Shown here: positions 57,106 through 64,000 of the stretch, one piece after another
Layout: every line of letters starts with the position of its first letter
Position numbering within the stretch: position 1 is the stretch's first letter
From: Lentibacillus cibarius
GTDB lineage: Bacteria > Bacillota > Bacilli > Bacillales > Amphibacillaceae
DNA length: 64,000 bases
Direction: 5' to 3'
NCBI RefSeq assembly: GCF_005887555.1
Contig: NZ_VCIA01000001.1
Span: forward strand, 496,001-560,000
The notes under the pieces: generated by a model
What the model was told of the DNA's origin: nothing
Database searches by the model: none
The model's input: only the letters and a program-made list of their open reading frames with translations
Translations under genes and position numbers: made by a program

Positions 57106-58344
57106 TCAATCTTCGTCAATCCGTGTTAATTTTCTTGTTTTCTCAGCTACTTGTTCCGGATCAACGTCAACCCTTGCAACACCCGTCTCCATCGCAGCCT
57201 TTGCAACACTGGATGCAACAAGAGGAGCGACTCGCGGATCAAACGCGGCAGGGATGACATAATCTTCATTTAGTTCTTCTTCGGTAATCAGTGAGGCAAT
57301 TGCTTCCGCTGCGGCAACCTTCATCGGTTCATTGATTCTAGTTGCCCTAACGTCCAATGCTCCTCTGAAAATGCCGGGGAATGCCAGCACATTATTAACC
57401 TGATTAGGAAAATCCGATCGGCCGGTTCCAATCACTTTCACGCCCACTTCTTTTGCATCACTCGGCATGATTTCAGGGTCCGGATTCGCCATCGCAAAGA
57501 TAATTGGATCATCACTCATTTTTTGAACCATTTCTTTGGTCAGTAGGCCGCCAACAGATACACCGATGAATGCATCCGCATCTTCTAATATATCTCCCAG
57601 CTGCCCTTCTTGCTTATCCTTGTTAGTCATTTGGGCAACTTCTTCTTTAACCTCATTCATGCCGTACGACCGACCTTCAAATATGGCGCCTTTTGAATCA
57701 CACATAATTATATCGCGAACGCCGAAATTGTACAGTAATTTTATTATTGCTATCCCTGCTGCACCTGCACCATTTGCCACTACTTTAATATCCGAGAAAG
57801 ATTTGCCGGACAGCTTTAAAGCATTGATTAAGCCTGCTACAGTTACAATAGCCGTACCATGTTGATCATCGTGAAAAATAGGAATATTGGTCTCCTTCTT
57901 CAGCCGCTCCTCGATCACAAAGCAATCAGGAGCTGCAATGTCCTCTAGGTTAACGCCACCAAATGTAGGTTCCATCATTTTGACAGTCTGGACAATCGCC
58001 TCCACATCATAAGAGTCCAGACAAACTGGAAAAGAGTCCACTCCGGAGAAATTCTTGAATAATACTGCCTTGCCTTCCATTACGGGCAATGCGGCTTCTG
58101 GTCCGATATTACCAAGGCCAAGAACCGCTGACCCATTACTGACAACAGCAACCGTATTCCCTTTCATCGTAAAGTCATACACCATTTCTTTACGATCGTG
58201 GATTTCCTTACAAGGTTCAGCAACACCTGGAGAATAGGCGAGGCTTAAATCTTTCGCATTCTTCACCTGAACTTTAGATTCAGTGGAAAGTTTTCCTTTA
58301 TTTACTTTGTGCATGTGTAAAGCTTCATCCCGCAAGTTTGACAA
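57106..58344 (-). CDS. ytsJ: NAD(P)-dependent malic enzyme (YtsJ type)
   Basis: A 412-residue short-form malic enzyme that decarboxylates malate to pyruvate. [30 protein letters not shown] (metal-binding acids) and the nucleotide loop [13 protein letters not shown] are intact; B. subtilis YtsJ is the closest known relative and uses NADP. The start is TTG at 58344, eight bases after AAAGGAG, giving [12 protein letters not shown] like YtsJ. The promoter carries a GntR-type palindrome. Confidence 0.95.
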   Translation of the reverse strand: MSNLRDEALHMHKVNKGKLSTESKVQVKNAKDLSLAYSPGVAEPCKEIHDRKEMVYDFTMKGNTVAVVSNGSAVLGLGNIGPEAALPVMEGKAVLFKNFSGVDSFPVCLDSYDVEAIVQTVKMMEPTFGGVNLEDIAAPDCFVIEERLKKETNIPIFHDDQHGTAIVTVAGLINALKLSGKSFSDIKVVANGAGAAGIAIIKLLYNFGVRDIIMCDSKGAIFEGRSYGMNEVKEEVAQMTNKDKQEGQLGDILEDADAFIGVSVGGLLTKEMVQKMSDDPIIFAMANPDPEIMPSDAKEVGVKVIGTGRSDFPNQVNNVLAFPGIFRGALDVRATRINEPMKVAAAEAIASLITEEELNEDYVIPAAFDPRVAPLVASSVAKAAMETGVARVDVDPEQVAEKTRKLTRIDED

Positions 58345-58388
58345 ATCGCTCACTCCTTTATGTTGTAGGAAATGCAAAAAACGAAAAG

Positions 58389-58418
58389 GTGGTCTGACCA
58401 CTTATCGCCTTTATTATA
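58389..58418 (-). promoter_or_regulatory. Malic enzyme promoter with FadR/GntR-type palindrome
   Basis: TATAAT (58413-58418) with TTTACA 16 bp upstream forms a promoter. The perfect 13-bp palindrome GTGGTCTGACCAC (58389-58401) begins 11 bp downstream of the -10. Its TGGTCNGACCA core is the type bound by FadR-subfamily GntR proteins, such as E. coli FadR. The GntR gene two positions downstream is the natural candidate; the link is inferred. Confidence 0.65.
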
Positions 58419-58522
58419 ACAGATGGCACATTTGTGTAAAGAATTAAGCAAATGATCCTGCATAGATTTCTAGACACCGATCAATCTACTGCACGAATTA
58501 GTATGTGCTTGTATCTCCTAGG

Positions 58523-60910
58523 TTATTTGGAGTTTTTCAGTTCGTCCAGCACCACATTATTGATTCCAAAGTAATCACGGAAAAGCTTTAAGCAACGATC
58601 CGCAGGGTTTATCCAATAGTTTGGTGCCAGTCGATAAGTTGTTTTATCTTTCTCATGATAAATAATAATTGGTGTATTTCCTGGAAATTCATTTGTAATG
58701 TTTCGGATTTTCTCTAGCGTACCAGTGCCATTATCTTCCGTCAATTTAATGAACAAACATGTTGATTGTTTATTTTCCCATTCCGCTTGTTCAAACAACT
58801 GGATATCATTCATAATCCACTGCAACTGATTGTTCCGGCTTTCTACCTTTCCACTGAATGCAATTATTATTTCCTCCGACAGCCAGCGGTTAACACTCCG
58901 GTATACATCTGGAAAAATAACAGCTTCCATGTCGTCTGTTTCATCCCCAACCGTTAAGAAAGCCATCGGATCACCCCGTTTGGTGCGAATGACTTTAATA
59001 GCCTGAACTACAGCCGTACTGTACAGATTGCGTGTACCTGTCAATTGTTTGGCTTTTGAAATGGAAACATATCCGTGCTGCTGCAGTATACGTCGGTACT
59101 TTTTGAGTGGATGGCTGGAAATATAGAACCCTGTCAGATCTTTTTCATCCTGCAACTTTTTCATCACACTGAAATCTTCAATCTCAACATATGATTCTTC
59201 TAGGTGCAGACCATCCTGAAAAAGACTTGATTGATCGTTAAACTCTTTAAACAATTCCCCTTGTTCCAATGCATGATCAATAGATGCAAGTAAACTGGCT
59301 CGGTTATCATGCAATTCATCAAATGCACCCACTATGACCAGTGCCTCCAATGTTTGCCTGCCTACAGCCTTTTGTGATACGCGCAAACAAAAATCGAACA
59401 GACTCTTGAAATTACCGTTTTTCCTAACTTGAATAATTTCTTTAATTGCTTGATTTCCAATGCCCTTGACGGATAAAAAACCAAGCCGAATATCAGATGT
59501 TTCCACCGCGTATTTCCCGAAACTTCTGTTGATCGATGGCGGCAACAATGATATACCGAGTGTTTTTAGCTCTTTCCTATACATATTCACCTTGTCCGGC
59601 TGGCCAGCTGCAGCAGTCAATAATTCTGCAAAGAAACCTACTGGATAATGTGCTTTCAAATACGCGAGTTGATAGGAAATCCTGCTATAAGCAACAGCAT
59701 GGCTCCGGTTAAATCCATAATTGGAAAATTGCACAATCCATTCAAATATTTCCTCTGCGATTTGCTTCGGATACCCATTATCTTGACACCCCAGTATAAA
59801 GGCTGCTCGCTGCTCGTCCATCAGCTGTTGTTTTTTCTTGCTAACAGCACGTCGCAGTATATCAGCCTGCCCCATCGAAAAACCGGCAATTTGATGAGCG
59901 ATTTGCATGATTTGTTCCTGATAAATAAGCACACCATATGTCTTGTTAAGAATCGGCTCGAGGTCGGGATGTGGATATGTAACTTGTTCTCTGCCATGCT
60001 TACGTTCAATATAAATTGGTATCTGTTCCATCGGGCCGGGCCGATATAATGCGTTGACCGCCACAATATCTTCAAAAACTGTCGGCAAGAGCTGTCTAAG
60101 CACCTGCTTCATTCCCTTGGACTCCAATTGAAATATGCCATTCGTCCTGCCCTGCTGCAATAGTGCATATGTTTGCCGATCTGCCCTAGGTATATTCGCC
60201 AAGGTTATTTTGTCCCCGGTTGTATAACGGATGGTCTGCAATATTCGCTCCATCAATGTTAGATTCCGCAACCCGAGGAAGTCCATTTTCAAGAGTCCAA
60301 TCGCTTCCAAATCATTCATGTCGTATTGCGTTAGCTGTGTCTGGTTGGTACCCACTGTTAATGGAACAGTTTCAACCAACGGCTTATCACTTATGACAAC
60401 ACCGGCTGCATGGGTGGACAGATGTTTCGGAATCCCTTCTAGTTTTACTGCAACAGCAAATAGTGCCTTTAGTTTTTCCGATTGTTTAATATACTCCTGC
60501 AAATCTTTTGAACCCTTTACATAGTCAACTATTGAATGTTTAGCCTGAGCAGGTATCGCTTGTAGAATGAAACGGGCGTCTTGTCTGTCAACATCCATTG
60601 TTTTGATAAGTTCCCTCACCAACGACCTCGCTGAAAAGGTACCAAACGTGACAATTTGTGCAACATGGTCATTTCCATACTTCATGCGAACATAGTCAAT
60701 CACTTCATCGCGCCGATGATCCGAAAAGTCGATATCAATATCAGGCATCGACGTTCGCTCCGGGTTAAGAAAACGTTCAAACAATAAATCATTTTCAAGT
60801 GGATCGATTTCTGTAATCCCAAGAACATAAGCAACGAGTGAGCCTGCTGCAGACCCGCGCCCCGGTCCAACTAGAATCCCTTGTTTTTTTGCATAAGCAA
60901 TAAATCCCAT
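58523..60910 (-). CDS. dnaE: dnaE, downstream reading frame
   Basis: 795 codons that begin with an ATG created by the frame change, starting GFIAYAKKQGILVGPGRGSAAGS. It holds the catalytic palm (PDIDIDFSDHRR with the two metal-binding aspartates), fingers, beta-clamp-binding region and the C-terminal OB fold (VIRTKRGDPMAFLTVGDETDDMEAVIF). On its own it lacks the PHP domain and the first part of the palm. No ribosome site precedes its ATG, so separate translation is unlikely. Confidence 0.75.
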   Translation of the reverse strand: MGFIAYAKKQGILVGPGRGSAAGSLVAYVLGITEIDPLENDLLFERFLNPERTSMPDIDIDFSDHRRDEVIDYVRMKYGNDHVAQIVTFGTFSARSLVRELIKTMDVDRQDARFILQAIPAQAKHSIVDYVKGSKDLQEYIKQSEKLKALFAVAVKLEGIPKHLSTHAAGVVISDKPLVETVPLTVGTNQTQLTQYDMNDLEAIGLLKMDFLGLRNLTLMERILQTIRYTTGDKITLANIPRADRQTYALLQQGRTNGIFQLESKGMKQVLRQLLPTVFEDIVAVNALYRPGPMEQIPIYIERKHGREQVTYPHPDLEPILNKTYGVLIYQEQIMQIAHQIAGFSMGQADILRRAVSKKKQQLMDEQRAAFILGCQDNGYPKQIAEEIFEWIVQFSNYGFNRSHAVAYSRISYQLAYLKAHYPVGFFAELLTAAAGQPDKVNMYRKELKTLGISLLPPSINRSFGKYAVETSDIRLGFLSVKGIGNQAIKEIIQVRKNGNFKSLFDFCLRVSQKAVGRQTLEALVIVGAFDELHDNRASLLASIDHALEQGELFKEFNDQSSLFQDGLHLEESYVEIEDFSVMKKLQDEKDLTGFYISSHPLKKYRRILQQHGYVSISKAKQLTGTRNLYSTAVVQAIKVIRTKRGDPMAFLTVGDETDDMEAVIFPDVYRSVNRWLSEEIIIAFSGKVESRNNQLQWIMNDIQLFEQAEWENKQSTCLFIKLTEDNGTGTLEKIRNITNEFPGNTPIIIYHEKDKTTYRLAPNYWINPADRCLKLFRDYFGINNVVLDELKNSK

Positions 60911-61890
60911 ACAATCAAAAAGTAATCACTAAATTGCATAGATTGAATGACTTCCAGTTCATACGTTAGGCGCTTTGTTATTTCCGCTGTTACATCATCA
61001 TAAATTCGCTGCACATTTTCCCGACAAATCATCTCAAGGTATGTATGCGCATCCATCTGTTCAGGTACTGGATATGACGGAAGCATTCTTTTGGTAAAAT
61101 CAAATGTTATATCACATTTTTTAACAATTTGCTCTGTAGCCTGAACCGCGTTAGCCCAATAACTGCCAAACAACTGCTCCATTTCTGCTTTTGGACGTAA
61201 ATAACGGTTCTTGACCGCTGAATCCGTTATTTTTAGTGGCCACTTTTTTCCACTCTTCATAAATCGCAAACAATCATATGCTATATCATCTTTTTCATTT
61301 AGGTACCTGACATCATTAACTAATACTGTCGGTATTTCATAGAGATCTTGAAAAGCGCGTACAGATTGATTTAATTTTCGTTCCCTATCAAGGCCATGAT
61401 CCTGTATGCCCAAATAAAAATCACCCCAGCTGAACATATACCGCAATGTATCAAGATGTTCTTTCACGCTGTCATACGTCTCATCCAATAACAGTGTCTC
61501 TGTTTTGGCGTCCGTTGCCATCAGGATACAGATCAAATCGCTGCTAAGTGATTCTAAACGGTCTTTTGTTATGCCATTTTCCTGTGCATTCTGGATATCA
61601 GTGCTAATTTTAACAAGGTTCTTGTATCCATGACTGTTCTTCGCTAAAAGAATGCAATCATCAGTGTTGTCATCTTTATAAACAACCGTAACATACATCC
61701 CAATGATAGGTTTTATTCCATTTCGCTTACATGCCTTATAGAAAGGGATAGCACCATATAGAACATGTTCATCTGTTAATGCCAACGCATCAAATTGCAG
61801 TTCCCGCGCTTTCTCAACCAGCTTATCAATGGCTATTGTGCTTTGCATGAAACTGTATCCGCTACGTACTTGCAAATGCGTAAAAGACAT
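60871..61890 (-). CDS. dnaE: dnaE, upstream reading frame (PHP domain)
   Basis: 339 codons: the PHP domain (FTHLQVRSGYSFMQS, ALTDEHVLYGA) and the start of the palm up to SDYFLIVWD, followed by about eleven out-of-frame residues and a TAG. The ATG has a GGTGGGATAG ribosome region. In DnaE the PHP domain binds metals and supports folding of the polymerase; alone it could not polymerise DNA. Confidence 0.75.
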   Translation of the reverse strand: MSFTHLQVRSGYSFMQSTIAIDKLVEKARELQFDALALTDEHVLYGAIPFYKACKRNGIKPIIGMYVTVVYKDDNTDDCILLAKNSHGYKNLVKISTDIQNAQENGITKDRLESLSSDLICILMATDAKTETLLLDETYDSVKEHLDTLRYMFSWGDFYLGIQDHGLDRERKLNQSVRAFQDLYEIPTVLVNDVRYLNEKDDIAYDCLRFMKSGKKWPLKITDSAVKNRYLRPKAEMEQLFGSYWANAVQATEQIVKKCDITFDFTKRMLPSYPVPEQMDAHTYLEMICRENVQRIYDDVTAEITKRLTYELEVIQSMQFSDYFLIVWDLLLMQKNKGF

Positions 61891-62153
61891 ACTATCCCAC
61901 CTTTTAAAAACTCGGTACCCCAGCAGCTCTTAACACAATATAGGCAATTATTCGCTCCTCACTATTTTCCCTTGTCAAAGTGCATGTAACTTGCCCACAA
62001 GAGCTAGGGTAAAACGATTCCTGCCAATGTTCTTTCTATTATACCGAAGATATCTATTGACTGCATGCGTTACGGCTGATTCCACCTGTCTCTAACATAT
62101 CTCGTCCATCACTAACATAAAATAAATCAGCATGGACATAAGGGGCCTAAATA
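61891..62153. other. Divergent dnaE/ytrH gap
   Basis: About 260 bp without a gene. It should hold the dnaE promoter and a sporulation (sigma-E) promoter for ytrHI by analogy with B. subtilis, but I could not identify a convincing match to either. Confidence 0.4.
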
Positions 62154-62486
62154 ATGGAAGAACGTTTTATAGCTCAATTCATACATTGTTTTTTTATAGC
62201 TTTCGGTGTCGTTATAGGCGGTACAGTGATTGGAAGTATTGGTGCTTTCGCCACTGGAGATGCTCCCTTCACCCAAATGAACCGGATTTCAAAAAGTATC
62301 AGGATCTGGGCAATTGTTGCTGCAATCGGTGGAACGTTTGACGCCATTGCCAATTTTGAAAAGGGAATTCTGGATGGTTCTACCTATGACCTGTTTAAAC
62401 AGATCATGCTTATTCTATCTGCAATGGGTGGTGTGAAAACGGCACTGCTGATTATAGGTTGGGTAATACAGGAGGATGTCGGATAA
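62154..62486 (+). CDS. ytrH: Sporulation membrane protein YtrH
   Basis: A 110-residue protein with three hydrophobic segments (FIHCFFIAFGVVIGGTVIGSIGAF, IWAIVAAIGGTFDAI and the C-terminal TALLIIGWVI). It matches YtrH, a mother-cell sporulation protein of B. subtilis whose mutants make fragile spores. AAGGGG lies nine bases before the ATG. Its stop overlaps the ytrI start by one base. Confidence 0.9.
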   Translation: MEERFIAQFIHCFFIAFGVVIGGTVIGSIGAFATGDAPFTQMNRISKSIRIWAIVAAIGGTFDAIANFEKGILDGSTYDLFKQIMLILSAMGGVKTALLIIGWVIQEDVG

Positions 62487-62992
62487 TGCATATTCCACCG
62501 TATTACAAAAAATCAACATGGCAGCGATTTTTGGCGGGGGCATTCGCCGGGGCAATCATTGCGTATTTAATTTTTGTATATATGTTTGGGTCAATGTATG
62601 GAGATATGCTTGAGGAAAATCGTGAACTGAAATCAGAGGTGACAGAGCTAAAGAATAGAAATGAAGCATTGCTTGATGATAACAAGGATTTAGATAAAAA
62701 AACGAAAGAAGAAGCCAAAGTTGAAACGATTGAAATAACAGTTATCAACCCGAATGACCTCCCAGACAGACTTATCATACATGAACTGGAAAATTTAATA
62801 AAGGATGAGATTGATCATATTGTCGGAAAAAAAGTCTCTCTCATTTCTGAGAGCTATGAACTGATGACATCAACAATTGAAAATAAGGATTTCACAATCG
62901 ATGACTTTGACATTCAAGTAACCATAAAAAAACTAGTCATCACAAAAGCCGTTGAGTTATCTGTCAAAGCTGAAGTTTACAGTGGAACTTAA
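62486..62992 (+). CDS. ytrI: Sporulation membrane protein YtrI
   Basis: A 168-residue protein with one membrane span (residues 15-36, FLAGAFAGAIIAYLIFVYMFG), a coiled coil (MLEENRELKSEVTELKNRNEALLDDN, about 43-75) and a soluble C-terminal domain. It follows ytrH with a TAATG overlap, as in B. subtilis, where both are sporulation genes. AGGAGG is about ten bases before the ATG. Confidence 0.88.
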   Translation: MHIPPYYKKSTWQRFLAGAFAGAIIAYLIFVYMFGSMYGDMLEENRELKSEVTELKNRNEALLDDNKDLDKKTKEEAKVETIEITVINPNDLPDRLIIHELENLIKDEIDHIVGKKVSLISESYELMTSTIENKDFTIDDFDIQVTIKKLVITKAVELSVKAEVYSGT

Positions 62993-63119
62993 ACACTGAA
63001 TTAGGTGTGAAAGTTTTATGAACAATACGTCAGAAAGTGGTAACAATTTGTATTGTAAATTATAATATAAAAGGAAACCTTACATTTTTATAAAATCTTC
63101 GGGAAGGGGTTGGATTAAT

Positions 63120-63317
63120 ATGCTTGTAATCAATCGGCGCCGGTTACGAGATGTAAAGATTGCCCAGTTGAAGGAAGGTAAAATTGCGTACGCTGAATCT
63201 GCAGAGTTAATCCGACTTATAAAACGCAGCATTGAACGTGAAAATCTGCATGTATACTATGATGAAACCAACACCGGGTGCTGGTTTACCCCAATACCCA
63301 CAACTAAAAGTTCTTGA
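63120..63317 (+). CDS. Small hypothetical protein between ytrI and nrnA
   Basis: A 65-residue protein I do not recognise. The N-terminal half is basic and helical (INRRRLRDVKIAQLKEGKIAYAESAELIRLIKRSIE); the end reads NTGCWFTPIP. An AAGGGG ribosome site lies about ten bases before the ATG and a strong terminator follows directly, which supports a real gene. It may be a small sporulation-period or regulatory protein given its neighbours, but there is no direct evidence. Confidence 0.65.
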   Translation: MLVINRRRLRDVKIAQLKEGKIAYAESAELIRLIKRSIERENLHVYYDETNTGCWFTPIPTTKSS

Positions 63318-63326
63318 ATATTCCAT

Positions 63327-63371
63327 AAAAGAGCTATGCTCCTACATTATAAGGAACATAGCTCTTTTTTT
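63327..63371. terminator. Bidirectional terminator between the small ORF and nrnA
   Basis: AAAAGAGCTATG and CATAGCTCTTTT, with further inner pairs, form a stem ending in seven T residues on the plus strand and four A residues on the other side. It serves the convergent genes on both sides. Confidence 0.85.
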
Positions 63372-63378
63372 CACCCCA

Positions 63379-64000
63379 TTAATCCTCATAGGCCGTACAT
63401 ACACTGTCCAAATCCCGGACAACCTCTTTCATTTCTGCCCATGTACCGATGGATGCTCCAGCTGCCATCGGATGTCCGCCACCATTGTACTTCGCGGCAA
63501 TGTCATTAATAACAGGACCTTTGGAACGTAGACGAACACGTATCAACTCGTCCTCCTCAATAAAAAATACCCATGCTTTCATTCCTTCGATGTCACCTAA
63601 CACACCAACAAGCTGACCCGTTTCCATTGGACTCACGCCATAACTTTCCAGCAGCTCCTTTGTCAATACCACTGTACTCATTCCTGATTCCGTTTGTTCA
63701 AAATTTTGCAGGATATACCCCCGAAGTCTGGCCATGTTGTCTTTCATACGATAAATCCCATCATAAAGACTCGAACGATCAAAGTTATAAGCGACAAGTT
63801 CAGCCGCATGCTGGAAGGTCTTTTTGGTACTACTTGGGAACAAGAATCTCCCCGTATCACCGACAATTCCAGCATAAAGAAGTCGGGCAGCTTCATCATT
63901 CAGCTTAAAGCCTTGATTCTTGCCAAGTAGGTATAAATCATAAATCATTTCACTCGTTGAACTCGATGAGATATCCACCCACGCGACATCACCATATGCA
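63379..64000 (-). CDS. nrnA: NrnA-type oligoribonuclease / pAp phosphatase, C-terminal part
   Basis: About 206 codons of a DHH/DHHA1 phosphoesterase; the 5' part, including the DHH motif, lies beyond the right edge. Visible are WVDISSSSTSEMIYDLY, GIVGDTGRFLFPSSTKKTFQHAAELV and the DHHA1 motif GGGHPMAAGAS, all typical of NrnA (YtqI). In B. subtilis NrnA degrades short RNA oligonucleotides and dephosphorylates pAp. Position after ytrI agrees with that species. Confidence 0.93.
   Translation of the reverse strand, partial: AYGDVAWVDISSSSTSEMIYDLYLLGKNQGFKLNDEAARLLYAGIVGDTGRFLFPSSTKKTFQHAAELVAYNFDRSSLYDGIYRMKDNMARLRGYILQNFEQTESGMSTVVLTKELLESYGVSPMETGQLVGVLGDIEGMKAWVFFIEEDELIRVRLRSKGPVINDIAAKYNGGGHPMAAGASIGTWAEMKEVVRDLDSVCTAYED

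Larger units (their letters stand above)
58523..61890 (-). pseudogene. dnaE: DNA polymerase III alpha subunit DnaE, frameshifted
   Basis: DnaE is the second essential replicative polymerase of Bacilli and extends RNA primers before PolC takes over. The whole gene would encode about 1,116 residues, the B. subtilis length, but it is read in two frames. Protein homology crosses from one frame to the other at 60902-60904, where the coding strand reads GATTTATT; one more T would give WDFIAYAKKQG, the family sequence. Eleven bases further the coding strand has CAAAAAAAC, which includes the slippery heptamer A AAA AAC in the upstream frame, and a -1 shift there would also enter the downstream frame. 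A sequencing or assembly error is the simplest explanation; real mutation or recoding are alternatives. Confidence 0.85.

Overview
The window is a stretch of a low-GC Firmicute chromosome. Gene content and order follow the Bacillus subtilis region from sdh to nrnA (ytqI), and sporulation genes are present (sspI, ytvI, ytrH, ytrI, ytxC). Protein sequences and dispersed GC-rich repeats suggest a halophilic or marine Bacillaceae such as the Oceanobacillus/Virgibacillus/Lentibacillus group. That placement is inference. I see no rRNA, tRNA, CRISPR array, prophage or intact insertion sequence.

Layout. 1-3.9 kb: end of sdhA, sdhC, yslB, uvrC, trxA. 4-9.2 kb: fatty-acid degradation operon (fadR-fadB-etfB-etfA) with a FadR promoter/operator, then lcfA and a 26-residue membrane ORF. 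9.5-14.6 kb: mutS2, polX, cvpA, zapA. 14.9-19.6 kb: pheST behind a T-box, and an rRNA methyltransferase. 19.7-24.4 kb: sspI, a lytic transglycosylase, a 545-bp repeat with perfect 21-bp inverted ends, an M42 peptidase, a dimeric dUTPase, a TVP38 membrane protein and ysdA. 24.6-28.4 kb: infC-rpmI-rplT with L20 leader and AUU start, and thrS with T-box. 28.5-34.3 kb: ytxC, dnaI, dnaB, nrdR, a conserved cytosolic protein and gapB with two CcpN boxes. 34.5-38.5 kb: an accessory block (universal stress protein, YeiH-type transporter, and modABC running against its neighbours). 38.5-45.2 kb: coaE, mutM, polA, a 41-residue membrane ORF, phoR, phoP. 45.3-58.4 kb: carbon metabolism (a MaoC-like protein under a cre site, mdh, icd, citZ, pyk, pfkA, accDA, a GntR regulator and malic enzyme). 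58.5-64 kb: dnaE broken by a frameshift, ytrH, ytrI, a small ORF and the 3' part of nrnA.

How it fits together. Most genes lie on the minus strand. Reading on that strand, pfkA-pyk, citZ, icd and mdh link glycolysis to the TCA cycle; gapB serves gluconeogenesis; accDA make malonyl-CoA while fadR-fadB-etfBA and lcfA degrade fatty acids. Visible control sites (FadR, CcpN, cre, T-boxes, L20 leader, and a GntR-type palindrome at the malic enzyme promoter) agree with those roles.

Most of the window is ordinary core genome. I found no dedicated defence system or novel multi-gene system. The best leads are the dnaE frameshift next to a classical slippery heptamer, the inverted-end repeat with an internally deleted copy, two unlisted small membrane ORFs, a structured-looking leader upstream of the nrdR operon, and the inferred regulator-operator pair at the malic enzyme gene.
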